Notes: generated by a model not told the origin, from the letters alone. A stretch of DNA of 50,773 bases from an uncultured Bacilli bacterium (GCA_947627525.1 CANQWJ010000001.1:1-50773), one strand, 5' to 3'; shown: positions 36,370 through 44,725, numbered from the stretch's first letter. Numbers and translations: made by a program.

Positions 36370-36885
36370 TCAAATATTATATAAAAAACATACTTCTTTA
36401 TATTCTTTATTTCCTTTTGTTATTGCTTTCTCACTTACTATTGTTCCACCCATTTTGGTATAAAATCTATTTCCAATCACATTATCTTTTAAACACCATA
36501 TTACCATACAAGTTTTATTTTGCTTTTTAAATTCATTAATTACATATTTAAATAACGCTGTTCCAATTCCCTTATTTTTCAAGTTTGATTCTACATAAAG
36601 TACTGATAATTCACAATCAGCATCAATGATTTCAGGTGAATTACTATTATCATAAATATATCTGCAAAAAGCAACAACCTGATTATTAAGTTCTACTACA
36701 ACAAAGCCATTATTCATATAATTTTTTTGCATTTTTTTAACTTTTAAATCATATTCAGAATCTAAGTTTTCTAAATATTCATCATCAATTATACCTCTAT
36801 AAGCAGTCTTCCAACCATTTATTTGAATGTCTACAATCTTAGGTATATCTTCTTTTTTTACATTTCTTATTATAAGATTTTCCAT
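36370..36885 (-). CDS. GNAT family N-acetyltransferase
   Basis: 171 residues of the GNAT fold. It opens IIRNVKKEDIPKIVDIQINGWKTAYRGIIDDEYL, with the acetyl-CoA loop in LKNKGIGTALFKY (about 111-123) and GNRFYTKMGG near the C-terminus. The N-terminal WxTAYRGI is typical of small-molecule or antibiotic acetyltransferases. Substrate unknown. The start follows AAGGAT. It lies 3 bases after another GNAT gene, and a third follows, giving a tandem of three. Confidence 0.9.
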   Translation of the reverse strand: MENLIIRNVKKEDIPKIVDIQINGWKTAYRGIIDDEYLENLDSEYDLKVKKMQKNYMNNGFVVVELNNQVVAFCRYIYDNSNSPEIIDADCELSVLYVESNLKNKGIGTALFKYVINEFKKQNKTCMVIWCLKDNVIGNRFYTKMGGTIVSEKAITKGNKEYKEVCFLYNI

Positions 36886-36888
36886 TTT

Positions 36889-37350
36889 TTATCCTTTATT
36901 TATTAAACTTTTTTCATATATTATTCTTTGTCTTTTAAAACCTAAATGTTCATACATTGCCATAGCATTTTCATTAAACGTCCAACAATCAAGTTCTAGA
37001 CTATCACAATTATCTTTTAAAGCGATATTTTTTACTTCATCCATCATTTTTTTACCAAGTCCTTGATTTCTATATTTTTCAAGAATAACTAATTGATCAA
37101 CATATAACTTTTTAGTATGCTTGTCTTTTATTGTATAAGCTAAGTACCCTACTACTTTTTCATCAACTAATATTACAAGTGTTATAAACTTTTCAAGGTT
37201 GGCAAATAAATCATTTTTTAATTGTTTTTCATCTTTACTTTTAAAAACATCTGGTCTTCCTTTTTGATGAAACATATATCCTTCAATAAAAACATCTAAA
37301 AGTCCATTATCGATATCTTCTAATTTTACTTTTCTAATATTTATATTAAT
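36889..37350 (-). CDS. GNAT family N-acetyltransferase with no standard start codon
   Basis: The first ATG (37275) gives 128 residues, but the frame upstream continues with NINIRKVKLEDIDNGLLDVF, the normal GNAT opening, so the protein should be about 153 residues. At the expected initiator position (37350) the codon is ATT, and no ATG, GTG or TTG is found before the TAA at 37381. Either ATT is used, after the weak GAAGATGAT, or the start is mutated. The CoA loop RNQGLGKKMMDE and NENAMAMYEHLGFKRQ are intact. Substrate unknown. Confidence 0.75.
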   Translation of the reverse strand: MNINIRKVKLEDIDNGLLDVFIEGYMFHQKGRPDVFKSKDEKQLKNDLFANLEKFITLVILVDEKVVGYLAYTIKDKHTKKLYVDQLVILEKYRNQGLGKKMMDEVKNIALKDNCDSLELDCWTFNENAMAMYEHLGFKRQRIIYEKSLINKG

Positions 37351-37388
37351 AATATCATCTTCTTTCTTTTTTATAATGACTTACTATC

Positions 37389-37949
37389 TTAATTAATTAT
37401 TTTAAATTCAAAATCATTTAGATTTTTTACTTCATCTTTTAATAATCCTGTTATATATTCATCTTCAATATTACCTGTTGCTTTGGAAACAAATCTTTGT
37501 CTTCTAACGCCTTCATCTCTATATCCAAATCTTAATTGCATTTTATGTGATCTATCATTGTTTTTAAAATAGCCATTTTCTAATCTTCTAAGTTTTAAAA
37601 TATCAAAAGCAAATTTTATTCTAGCAGCAAAAGCTTCTGTTCCATATCCATTTCCTTGATATTTTTCATTTAACCAAATACCACCACCAGCCGTACCATT
37701 AGCATAACTAATATTGCATATTTGAACACCACCAATTACTTTATCTTCACTTTTCAAAACAATCGCAAAGTTATATAAATTATTTTCAATCGTTTTATTA
37801 ATAAAGTCTTTAGCATCAGAAATAGTATAAGGATATGGAGCATTAGCTAACCATTTACTAACATTGACATTGTTTAGTCCTTCAACCAAATCATCAATAT
37901 CGTCAAGATTCCACTGTCTTAAAATCAATCGCTCTGTTTCAATTATCAT
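37389..37949 (-). CDS. GNAT acetyltransferase, RimJ/RimL type
   Basis: 186 residues. IETERLILRQWNLDDIDDL at the N-terminus is the RimJ/RimL-like opening; the CoA loop is NEKYQGNGYGTEAF (about 94-107), and SHKMQLRFGYRDEGVRRQ follows. These enzymes acetylate N-termini or small amines. The LANAPYPYT segment is typical of the group. The start follows GGAGG. It is the first of three adjacent GNAT genes; they are not close paralogues of one another. Confidence 0.9.
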   Translation of the reverse strand: MIIETERLILRQWNLDDIDDLVEGLNNVNVSKWLANAPYPYTISDAKDFINKTIENNLYNFAIVLKSEDKVIGGVQICNISYANGTAGGGIWLNEKYQGNGYGTEAFAARIKFAFDILKLRRLENGYFKNNDRSHKMQLRFGYRDEGVRRQRFVSKATGNIEDEYITGLLKDEVKNLNDFEFKIIN

Positions 37950-38011
37950 ATAACCTCCATATTGTATAATTTCATAATACTATAATATCATAAAAATTAA
38001 AAAGAAAAAAT

Positions 38012-38044
38012 AAAACTATACCAATTTAGAACTAGTATAGTTTT
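38012..38044 (-). terminator. Terminator after the TSCPD gene
   Basis: AAAACTATAC and GTATAGTTTT form a 10-bp stem, followed on the minus strand by ATTTTTTC. It separates this operon from the GNAT genes. Confidence 0.8.
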
Positions 38045-38050
38045 TGTTTT

Positions 38051-38308
38051 TTATTTTGTCCCTTTTAACTCTTTTAAAGCTTTTGATAATTGATCTGGAC
38101 AAGATGTTGGTCGCATTCCGCATTTAATTCCTTCTAATAGAGAAACGACTTCATCTATTTTTTTACCAACGCATAGTTTACTGACACCTAAAGTATTTCC
38201 AGGACATCCGCCAACTATTTTAATATCAGTAATTACTTCATCATCATCACATTCCACAATCATCTTGCTGGAACATACACCCATTGGTTTATATTCAACT
38301 TTTGGCAT
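38051..38308 (-). CDS. TSCPD domain protein (TIGR03905 family)
   Basis: 85 residues. A compact protein with four cysteines in conserved places: GVCSS, GGCPGN, LCVGK, IKCGMRPTSCPDQLSKAL. TSCPDQL is the motif that names the family. The domain also occurs at the C-terminus of some class II ribonucleotide reductases, where it may bind metal. As a stand-alone protein its function is unknown. The start follows GGGAGG. It is 1 base downstream of tgt and probably cotranscribed with it and the dCMP deaminase. Confidence 0.88.
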   Translation of the reverse strand: MPKVEYKPMGVCSSKMIVECDDDEVITDIKIVGGCPGNTLGVSKLCVGKKIDEVVSLLEGIKCGMRPTSCPDQLSKALKELKGTK

Positions 38309-38309
38309 A

Positions 38310-39443
38310 TTATTTTACCTCCCTCTTCTTACTTTCATATTTATTCATAAAGTCCTCTTTATATTGTAATAAATTATCATTTTTAATAGCTTCACGAATC
38401 TCTTCCATCATCTTAATTAAGAAACGCGTATTATGAATGGACAAAAGTCGTGCTCCTAGGCTTTCATCAGCTAAAAGCAAGTGACGAATATAAGCCTTAG
38501 TAAAGTTCTTACAACAATAACAATCACAACTATCTTCAATTGGTGTAAAATCTTCTCTAAACTTTAAATTTTTTAAATTAATTTTACCATATCTTGTAAA
38601 AGCATTACCATGACGAGCAATACGCGTTGATAAAACACAATCGAATAAGTCAACGCCACGAACAACACCTTCTAATAAGTCAGCGGGTTCGCCAACACCC
38701 ATCAAATAACGAGCCTTATCATCTGGAAGATATGGAACAGAATAATCAATGGCCTTATACATATCTTCTTTACTTTCGCCATCATTAGCAACTCCCCCAA
38801 TGGCATAACCATCAAAATTCATTTTTACTGTCTCAATAGCGGACAATTTACGTAAGTCTTCATAAGCCCCACCTTGAACAATTCCAAATAGAGCTTGGCG
38901 CGGATTATTATGAACTTTTTTACATCTTGCGGCCCAACGAAGTGTCCTTTCAACACTATTTTTTAAATATTCATAACTAGCACTAGCTGCCGGACACTCA
39001 TCAAAACTCATCGCAATATCGCTATCTAATTTATTTTGAATTTCAATTGACTTTTCAGGTGTCAAAAATAGTTTACTACCATCGATATGGCTCTTAAAGT
39101 GAACACCTTCTTCGGTTATGTCCTTTTTGTTTTTAACGAGTGAAAAAACTTGAAAGCCACCACAATCGGTAAGAATTGGTCCATTATAATTCATAAATTT
39201 ATGAAGGCCACCAGCTTTCGCAATTAAGTCTTCACCTGGACGTAACCACAAATGATAAGTATTGGATAAAATAATACCAGCTTTCATCTCATATAGTTCA
39301 TCTGGCGTTAACATTTTGACAGTTGCTTTCGTTCCAACCGGCATGAACATTGGTGTCTCATAAGTTCCATAATTAGTTTCTAATTTACCATAACGAGCTT
39401 TCGTATCTTTTTCTTTTTTCAATAAGTTGTATTTAACAATCAC
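38310..39443 (-). CDS. tgt: Queuine tRNA-ribosyltransferase (tRNA-guanine transglycosylase)
   Basis: 377 residues. It exchanges guanine 34 of GUN-anticodon tRNAs for the queuosine precursor preQ1. Landmarks: SNTYHLWLRPG, TDCGGFQVFSL (with the active Asp), GIVQGG, YAIGGVANDG, GVDLFDCVLSTRIARHG (nucleophile Asp), and the zinc site DCYCCKNF with a later His. The start is uncertain; I choose GTG at 39443 because the GGAAGTGAT region then sits 5-8 bases away, though GTG at 39452 is possible. No other queuosine gene lies in the window. Confidence 0.95.
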   Translation of the reverse strand: MIVKYNLLKKEKDTKARYGKLETNYGTYETPMFMPVGTKATVKMLTPDELYEMKAGIILSNTYHLWLRPGEDLIAKAGGLHKFMNYNGPILTDCGGFQVFSLVKNKKDITEEGVHFKSHIDGSKLFLTPEKSIEIQNKLDSDIAMSFDECPAASASYEYLKNSVERTLRWAARCKKVHNNPRQALFGIVQGGAYEDLRKLSAIETVKMNFDGYAIGGVANDGESKEDMYKAIDYSVPYLPDDKARYLMGVGEPADLLEGVVRGVDLFDCVLSTRIARHGNAFTRYGKINLKNLKFREDFTPIEDSCDCYCCKNFTKAYIRHLLLADESLGARLLSIHNTRFLIKMMEEIREAIKNDNLLQYKEDFMNKYESKKREVK

Positions 39444-39460
39444 GAAAATCACTTCCTCAA

Positions 39461-39976
39461 CTATTCATCTTTTAAGTCTAAAACAATTTCTTTTCTATTT
39501 CCAGCTTCAAATTTACGATATTTAACACCACAAGTGTCAAACATACGAATTGAAGCTTCCATTTCATCACTATGATTATCATAATCATAAGAATGCAAAT
39601 AAATAACTTCCTTTATACCAGCTTGAATAATAGCTTTAGCACATTCATTACAAGGAAAATAATGAACATAAATCTTACCACCAACTAAATCATTCATGTT
39701 ACCACGATAATTTAGAATAGCATTTAATTCACTATGACAAACATACATGTATTTAGTATTTAATTTTTCACCAATTCTTCCCCAAGGGAAGTTATCATCA
39801 TTAAATCCATTAGGTGCACCATTATAACCAACTGATAAAATACGATTATCTTTACTTACAATACAAGAACCAACTTGCGTATTAGGATCTTTACTACGCA
39901 TAGATGATAGTTTAGCAACACCCATAAAATATTCATCCCAAGTTATATAATCTTTTCTTTTCGTATCTTTACTCAT
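39461..39976 (-). CDS. Deoxycytidylate deaminase family protein
   Basis: 171 residues. Zinc-dependent deaminase with HSELNAI (81-87) and PCNECAK (108-114), the metal site and proton shuttle of dCMP deaminases. It probably converts dCMP to dUMP, supplying dTMP synthesis, in which the tmk at 23886 also takes part. In Bacillus a homologue is called ComEB from its place in the come operon, but here it is next to tgt and not comEA. The start follows GGAGGTG. Confidence 0.93.
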   Translation of the reverse strand: MSKDTKRKDYITWDEYFMGVAKLSSMRSKDPNTQVGSCIVSKDNRILSVGYNGAPNGFNDDNFPWGRIGEKLNTKYMYVCHSELNAILNYRGNMNDLVGGKIYVHYFPCNECAKAIIQAGIKEVIYLHSYDYDNHSDEMEASIRMFDTCGVKYRKFEAGNRKEIVLDLKDE

Positions 39977-40027
39977 ATTGACACCTCCAACTAAAACTGA
40001 TTATACCATATTTATATAAATAAAAAA

Positions 40028-40048
40028 AGAAGGAATAGTAGTCCTTCT
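40028..40048 (-). terminator. Terminator after the 40047 gene
   Basis: AGAAGGA and TCCTTCT stem with a 7-base loop and a long T run on the minus strand; it overlaps the stop codon. Confidence 0.8.
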
Positions 40049-40994
40049 ATGATATTTCTAATACTTTATCAAGAGCAATCTTATAAGTATTATTACCATC
40101 TTCAGAATGTGTCAATTCAAAACCTTTATCAATTGTCATTGTATATAAATTATCATTAACAAAATTAGTTAAATTAGCTGTATTAACATTTTGAAGAAGA
40201 GCAACTTCTTTTATTAAAATAACACTCATCGCAAGTCCAAAGTCACTATTACTAGCCGTGCAAGTAGTTACTAAAACATTATTTTCTAAAACATAATCAA
40301 CAACTAAATTATCTTGACTATTAGGTTGTAAATAGTTTTTAGTTACAAAAGTTATTTTATTATCAGTCGTTGTAACATCTACTTCTACTTTATTTTCATT
40401 TTCAAAAGCAGCCATATTAACAGAAGAATCAAGTTTTTCTTTAATTTGGCTTAAGGCAATAACTTTTTGTTCTTCTTCAGGAGGGGAAGTAGGTGTCTGT
40501 TCCTCTTGATTTTTCTTTTCCATATATTCATTAATATACTTTGTTATATCTTCAACATAAAATCCACAAACAACCAATAAAATTAGCATTAAAGTCATAA
40601 AGAAAGGAAACTTCTTCTTCTCATTAGAATATTCAACCCCTTCTTTCATCCCTTTTCCCGTTGCTGCTTCATTTTCTTTATTAAAAACACTATCAGCTGA
40701 AACTTCGCCTTCTTTTAAAGTATTGAAGTCATTACTATCAACAACAACACTTACTTGTTCAATTGTTGTTTCATCTTTCTTTTCTTCTACAACAGTATTA
40801 GCATCAGCATTAATCGTTGTTTCACTAACTACATTTGATTCTGATTGAACAGCAGGCTTATCACTTTTTGTAGAAAAGTCAACATTTTCACTCAAAATAT
40901 CTTTCTTAGGTTGATTATTTGCTCCTTGATTTATTGGTTCCTGATTATTATTGAAATTATTTCCATTCAAAATTGGACTATTGTTATCATTCAT
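40047..40994 (-). CDS. Hypothetical single-pass membrane protein
   Basis: 315 residues: a long Asn/Gln/Ser/Glu-rich cytosolic part (1-130, with repeats of Asn and Val-Asp motifs), one membrane segment (about 132-150, FFMTLMLILLVVCGFYV), and an extracellular domain of about 150 residues with short strands (NKITFVTKNYLQ, LVVDYVLENNVLVTTCTAS). It resembles the 25348 protein in having an Asn-rich N-terminus. The start follows GGGTGATA. It lies between dCMP deaminase and other hypotheticals; function unknown. Confidence 0.72.
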   Translation of the reverse strand: MNDNNSPILNGNNFNNNQEPINQGANNQPKKDILSENVDFSTKSDKPAVQSESNVVSETTINADANTVVEEKKDETTIEQVSVVVDSNDFNTLKEGEVSADSVFNKENEAATGKGMKEGVEYSNEKKKFPFFMTLMLILLVVCGFYVEDITKYINEYMEKKNQEEQTPTSPPEEEQKVIALSQIKEKLDSSVNMAAFENENKVEVDVTTTDNKITFVTKNYLQPNSQDNLVVDYVLENNVLVTTCTASNSDFGLAMSVILIKEVALLQNVNTANLTNFVNDNLYTMTIDKGFELTHSEDGNNTYKIALDKVLEIS

Positions 40995-41052
40995 AATATC
41001 ACCCTTTATTCTATAATATATGATACCATAGATGATTATTTTTGAAAAGAAA

Positions 41053-41074
41053 AAATAGAAGTAATCTTCTATTT
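41053..41074 (-). terminator. Terminator after the 41073 gene
   Basis: AAATAGAAG and CTTCTATTT stem with a 4-base loop, followed on the minus strand by TTTC; it overlaps the stop codon. Confidence 0.75.
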
Positions 41075-41636
41075 AAATGACACTTACTAAATTATTAGTT
41101 TCTATATCTTTAAATGATGAATAAAAAGGTTGTGTTCCACCACTTGTAATATTACCATCAACAATTCTTCTATTCATTCTAGCACAAGCACATAAGAATT
41201 TCTTTTCAATTTCATTATAATTACTACCAATAGTCGAAAAAGGATAATCTAAACAAATTAAATCTTGACCACTGACTTTAAAATAATGATTATGGAAATC
41301 AACTCTTGAACAAATTTCCTTTATGTCTAATTGTTTAGCAACAATATGTTTACAAATACTCATATAGTTTTTTAAGTCTGTATTATTAGGACTATTTAAA
41401 TAATCTTTAGCATTCTTCTTAATATCAAATGGCAATTGCTCTTTTTTTAAATCCTGTTCAATTGCTAAACGTTCCATCATAATATAATTATTAATTTTAT
41501 TTTTTAAAATAGGATCCATTTGTAATTCTTTTTTTCGTCTTTTTAAAATTTCAATTGAATAAGTAATCGTATCATATTGAAAAGCCAAAAGATTAATACT
41601 GGATTTAGTCTTTTTGATTGTAAAAACACTATCCAT
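41073..41636 (-). CDS. Hypothetical protein
   Basis: 187 residues, soluble. The N-terminal half is helical and highly charged (ILKRRKKELQM, NKINNYIMMERLAIEQDLKKE). The second half has strands with FKVSGQDLICLDYPF and a Cys-containing helix (KKFLCACARMNRRIV). No motif recognised. The start follows GGGGGAATAG and the gene has its own consensus promoter and terminator, so it is expressed alone. Function unknown. Confidence 0.7.
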   Translation of the reverse strand: MDSVFTIKKTKSSINLLAFQYDTITYSIEILKRRKKELQMDPILKNKINNYIMMERLAIEQDLKKEQLPFDIKKNAKDYLNSPNNTDLKNYMSICKHIVAKQLDIKEICSRVDFHNHYFKVSGQDLICLDYPFSTIGSNYNEIEKKFLCACARMNRRIVDGNITSGGTQPFYSSFKDIETNNLVSVI

Positions 41637-41662
41637 ATCTATTCCCCCTTAAAAGTAGTCCT

Positions 41663-41691
41663 ATTATAACATATTATGATAGTTTTTTCAA
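41663..41691 (-). promoter_or_regulatory. Sigma-A promoter of the 41073 gene
   Basis: On the minus strand TTGAAA (41691-41686) and TATAAT (41668-41663) are separated by 17 bases. It lies just after the terminator of the upstream gene. Confidence 0.8.
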
Positions 41692-41710
41692 GTTTTTCCT
41701 ATAATCAAAA

Positions 41711-41732
41711 AGAAGATAACTATTTATCTTCT
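41711..41732 (-). terminator. Terminator after the 41720 gene
   Basis: AGAAGATAA and TTATCTTCT form a 9-bp stem with a 4-base loop and a T tail on the minus strand. Confidence 0.8.
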
Positions 41733-42439
41733 CTACTTTGATGGTATGAGAAAGAATCATCAGATCCTTTTTTCTTAACTTTTGGTTTGTCTTGTCCATC
41801 TTGCGCTTGGTCTTGAACACTTCCAAAAAGATCAGCAATCGTATCATCCATAAATGTTTCTAAAATTGATGCAGTAGTTCCTTTTTTACCTTTTATGGAA
41901 TCGCCAAAAATCTCTGATAACATTGAAGAGAAACTTCCTAAACTGTCTTCATCTTTATCTCCGTCTTGCGTAGAAGTATGTCTTTCTTGATCTTTCAATA
42001 AATCACCATACAACTCATCAATAGCTGTTTTTCTTGGTTGTTGATCCATCAAAGATCCCCAATAAAGGAATCTATCTGTTTTTGTTGGTAAACTAGCCAT
42101 TGCTTCCAATTCTTCATCGGTCATTTTTACTAATGCGCCATTGAATTTAGTTTTAGTACGATCCTCATCATCAAGTATTTCATTAAACTCATTTTTTAAA
42201 TTAACATAACTAACATAAGAAGCACCTAGATTAACATATGGTGTAAAATTAACCACATAATTACCTATTTTTCTTTTAGTACTATCTTGACTTTGCGGTT
42301 GTACCTCACTTATTCTTTCTTTAGCATCTGGACTTATTTTATATCCATGTTGCATTATTTCTTTAACTACTTCAACACCAGCATATACTTTGATTGCTGT
42401 TGCTCCAGCAAGGGAAGCAGCAAACTTAAAAATTCCCAT
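41720..42439 (-). CDS. Hypothetical protein
   Basis: 239 residues. An Ala/Gly-rich weakly hydrophobic N-terminus (FKFAASLAGATAIKVYAGVEVV) could be an amphipathic membrane helix. A central NYVVNFTPYVNLGASYVSYVNL stretch is Tyr/Val/Asn-rich. The C-terminal third is acidic and Gln/Asp-rich (DQAQDGQDKPKVKKKG). No enzyme motif is seen. The start follows GGAGG. It lies 54 bases after the 42494 gene and has its own terminator. Family not recognised. Confidence 0.7.
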   Translation of the reverse strand: MGIFKFAASLAGATAIKVYAGVEVVKEIMQHGYKISPDAKERISEVQPQSQDSTKRKIGNYVVNFTPYVNLGASYVSYVNLKNEFNEILDDEDRTKTKFNGALVKMTDEELEAMASLPTKTDRFLYWGSLMDQQPRKTAIDELYGDLLKDQERHTSTQDGDKDEDSLGSFSSMLSEIFGDSIKGKKGTTASILETFMDDTIADLFGSVQDQAQDGQDKPKVKKKGSDDSFSYHQSREDK

Positions 42440-42493
42440 AAAAACCTCCTTAACCTTAAAATGTACCTAATATATTAACATATAAATCTCTTT

Positions 42494-43090
42494 TTAACAA
42501 TCTTTTTTTATTAAAGTTTTATTTGGTAATGTAGTATCGACTCTTTCAAATGGTTCTTCACAAACATAAGAAATACGATATCCTTCATTACTATCTAATA
42601 TCGTTTTAAAAGACGTCGTAAGAATGATATTACGACACTTCTTACTTTCTAATAGACTTCTAGCACTAGTACGTGCTTCTTCTTCTGTTGTTGAAGCAAT
42701 ATCAAGATGTCCATTTTGCCAATCATATTTTTCTTTTACTTGTAAATTTTCTTTCGCAACACCAATTTTTTCTAAAGAAGAAGGAAATAAACTTGCTCTC
42801 ACTACTTCATTTGGCAATGTATCATATAACCATGATTTAAGATTTAATTCTTTTTCTGATCTAAAAGAATAGATTTTATTTTCTTCATCATAATAAATAC
42901 CACAATAAAATAAATAATTATTTTGCTCTTCATCACTAGAAAGATCGTAATTAGTACTTTGTAAATTATTTTTTATCTCATCAAGAAAAGCATCAACTTT
43001 AGAAGACGATAATGACATTTCTTTATTAGCAATATAATTGTAAAGAAGAGCTGTATAAATAATATGTTCACGTTCAATAATCTTTATCAT
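42494..43090 (-). CDS. Hypothetical protein
   Basis: About 198 residues. Helical N-terminus with MIKIIEREHIIYTALLYNYI, followed by an acidic segment and a beta-rich half ending RISYVCEEPFERVDTTLPNK. The start at 43090 follows AGAGGTGA; GTG at 43099 is an alternative but falls in that site. No signal peptide or motif is recognised. It is cotranscribed with the 41720 gene on spacing alone. Confidence 0.68.
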   Translation of the reverse strand: MIKIIEREHIIYTALLYNYIANKEMSLSSSKVDAFLDEIKNNLQSTNYDLSSDEEQNNYLFYCGIYYDEENKIYSFRSEKELNLKSWLYDTLPNEVVRASLFPSSLEKIGVAKENLQVKEKYDWQNGHLDIASTTEEEARTSARSLLESKKCRNIILTTSFKTILDSNEGYRISYVCEEPFERVDTTLPNKTLIKKDC

Positions 43091-43145
43091 ACTATTCACC
43101 TCTTTGTGTGCTTATTTTAACAAAAAAAAGACGAAAAAGCAATAA

Positions 43146-43577
43146 TTACATCTTAAATTCATCTTTCATCATTGTAAACATCTTTTCTTTTTCATCTTTA
43201 CTAAAGATATCTTTTTGAGCTTTAAATCTATTGCGAGACCATTTCCATAAGTTATAGCCAAAATGATGGTCTTTATAGTTCTTTCCCAATATTTCTCTCT
43301 TCCCTTTATAGCGCGGAATAAATTGAAAATGAACATGCGGTGTTTCATCATCACGATAAGCATTATTCATAAGACAGGCAAAATTATACATCGTTGCACC
43401 AAAAAGTTTTTTAGTTATGCGCTCTAATTCTTTTTCCATCTTTCCTAATTCAATCCAATCATCATCACTTAAGTCACTCAAACCTGGCTTTTCACAAGAA
43501 ATAATGCATTGTCCAGGAAACTCTTGACACCAATCAAGAAAAACAATTTCAAAACATTGTCCTTTATATAACTGCAT
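43146..43577 (-). CDS. HIT family protein
   Basis: 143 residues. PHVHFQFIPRY (80-90) holds the histidine triad in an HVHFQ form; the last His of HxHxHxx is replaced by Gln, as in several GalT-like and HIT-related hydrolases. GQCIISCEKPGLSDLSD resembles the HIT strand that precedes the active site. HIT proteins cleave nucleoside phosphoramidates or dinucleotides. The start at 43577 follows GGAGGAG; the frame continues 18 codons upstream without support. A C-terminal basic region is lineage-specific. Substrate unknown. Confidence 0.85.
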   Translation of the reverse strand: MQLYKGQCFEIVFLDWCQEFPGQCIISCEKPGLSDLSDDDWIELGKMEKELERITKKLFGATMYNFACLMNNAYRDDETPHVHFQFIPRYKGKREILGKNYKDHHFGYNLWKWSRNRFKAQKDIFSKDEKEKMFTMMKDEFKM

Positions 43578-43656
43578 TTTATCTCCTCCATTATTCATTA
43601 AAAAAATAAAATTTCCTATAGATATAGACATAATTCAGTGTATACGAATAACACAA

Positions 43657-44367
43657 TTATCTACAACTTTTTCTCTCTAAAGAATAATCTACGATAGTAT
43701 CAATATGTGCTTGCGTAGTATCAAAAATAGGAATATTAATATCATTTGGCTTTATTAACATTTCTATTTCCGTACATCCTAAAATTACTCCTTCAATGTT
43801 ATTTTGCTTTATCATACTATTAATAATATCTATATAATATTGCTTTGATGTCTCTTTAATTTCTCCCTTACATAACTCATCAAATATTATTCTATCTATT
43901 TCATTTATATTTTCTTCCATTTGTGGAGTAGTAACTTTTAGTCCATTCTTTTCCAATCTATTTTTAAGAAAATCTTCTACCATTGTATATTTAGTTCCCA
44001 ATAGTCCTACATTTAAAACATTATTTTCTTTGCATTTTTCAGCCACACAATCTGCAATATGAATTAATGGAATATTTATTTGACCTTGAATATAATCAGC
44101 CAGTTTATGCATTGTATTTGTCGCAATAGCAATATAATCTGCTCCAGCCATCTCTAATGTTTTGGCTATTTTGGCAAGTTCTATGCCAATTTCATCCCAT
44201 CTATTTTCTAGCATTAATTTTCTTATTTCTTCAAAATTAACATTATAAATCAAAAGTTTTGCGCTTGTTAATCCTCCTGCAATTTGATTAACTTGATTAT
44301 TTATTCTCTCATAATAATGTATAGTAGATTCATAACTCATTCCACCAATTATGCCTATTGTTTTCAT
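43657..44367 (-). CDS. Aspartate/glutamate racemase family protein
   Basis: 236 residues. IGIIGGMSYEST opens the fold; the first catalytic position reads ATNTMHK with Thr83 in place of Cys, while the second keeps Cys198 in ILGCTEIEML. The Thr/Cys combination is the pattern of E. coli YgeA-type enzymes, which racemise L-Asp/L-Glu or other amino acids. A role in cell-wall D-amino acids is possible. The start follows AGGAGG with a 9-base spacer. It ends the minus-strand run above a 395-base region without genes. Confidence 0.9.
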   Translation of the reverse strand: MKTIGIIGGMSYESTIHYYERINNQVNQIAGGLTSAKLLIYNVNFEEIRKLMLENRWDEIGIELAKIAKTLEMAGADYIAIATNTMHKLADYIQGQINIPLIHIADCVAEKCKENNVLNVGLLGTKYTMVEDFLKNRLEKNGLKVTTPQMEENINEIDRIIFDELCKGEIKETSKQYYIDIINSMIKQNNIEGVILGCTEIEMLIKPNDINIPIFDTTQAHIDTIVDYSLERKSCR

Positions 44368-44580
44368 TAATAGAAACCTCCTTTGTTAACTAATATTATA
44401 TCATAATTTTTAATCTTTTATTTTTCCCATCGCTAATTTGTTTAGAATTATGTTCTAAAAATGTTTCTCCAAATCCAATATTTTAAATTATGTTACACTA
44501 CCAGAATAATTTTTATAGGGACATTTGATGTGAGTGTCGTCCTTCAATCTTGATAAAGAAGGAGAGATACAATAAAAAAT

Positions 44581-44608
44581 GACACTCAATCAGCATTAAT
44601 CGAGTGTC
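44581..44608 (-). terminator. Terminator-like hairpin on the minus strand
   Basis: GACACTC and GAGTGTC stem around a 14-base loop, followed on the minus strand by ATTTTTTATTG. It overlaps the candidate RNA and could end minus-strand transcription. Confidence 0.5.
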
Positions 44609-44622
44609 GAAACTAAATTTTT

Positions 44623-44657
44623 AGAGGAGACATTCACTTACTCTTAAATGTTCCTCT
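44623..44657 (+). terminator. Strong terminator on the plus strand without an upstream gene
   Basis: AGAGGA then ACATT pair with AATGT then TCCTCT, with one bulged base and a 12-base loop, followed by TTTTTATTTTATG. No plus-strand gene precedes it for more than 8 kb, so it should terminate a non-coding transcript. Confidence 0.65.
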
Positions 44658-44703
44658 TTTTTATTTTATGCAAGTTTCCTTGGCATATTCATAGTAATAT
44701 AAA

Positions 44704-44725
44704 AGAGAACTTTTGCAAGTTCTCT
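44704..44725 (-). terminator. Terminator of tRNA-Met
   Basis: AGAGAACTT and AAGTTCTCT form a 9-bp stem with a 4-base loop, followed on the minus strand by TTTATATT. Confidence 0.75.

Larger units (their letters stand above)
44518..44668 (+). ncRNA. Candidate structured RNA or leader (nested, mutually exclusive hairpins)
   Basis: The 44368-44762 stretch has no credible gene. On the plus strand, GAGTGTC occurs twice (44532-44538, 44602-44608) with a single GACACTC between (44581-44587), which can pair with either copy. CCTTC/GAAGG (44541-44562) nests in the first alternative. A terminator follows at 44623. GGGACATT (44518-44525) can pair with AATGTTCC in the terminator's right arm, so it could act as an antiterminator. 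An AGGAGAG plus ATG frame (44579-44599, MTLNQH) lies inside, but its spacing (14) is long. No promoter is clear; a mobile-element remnant (MITE) is the alternative. Confidence 0.35.
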
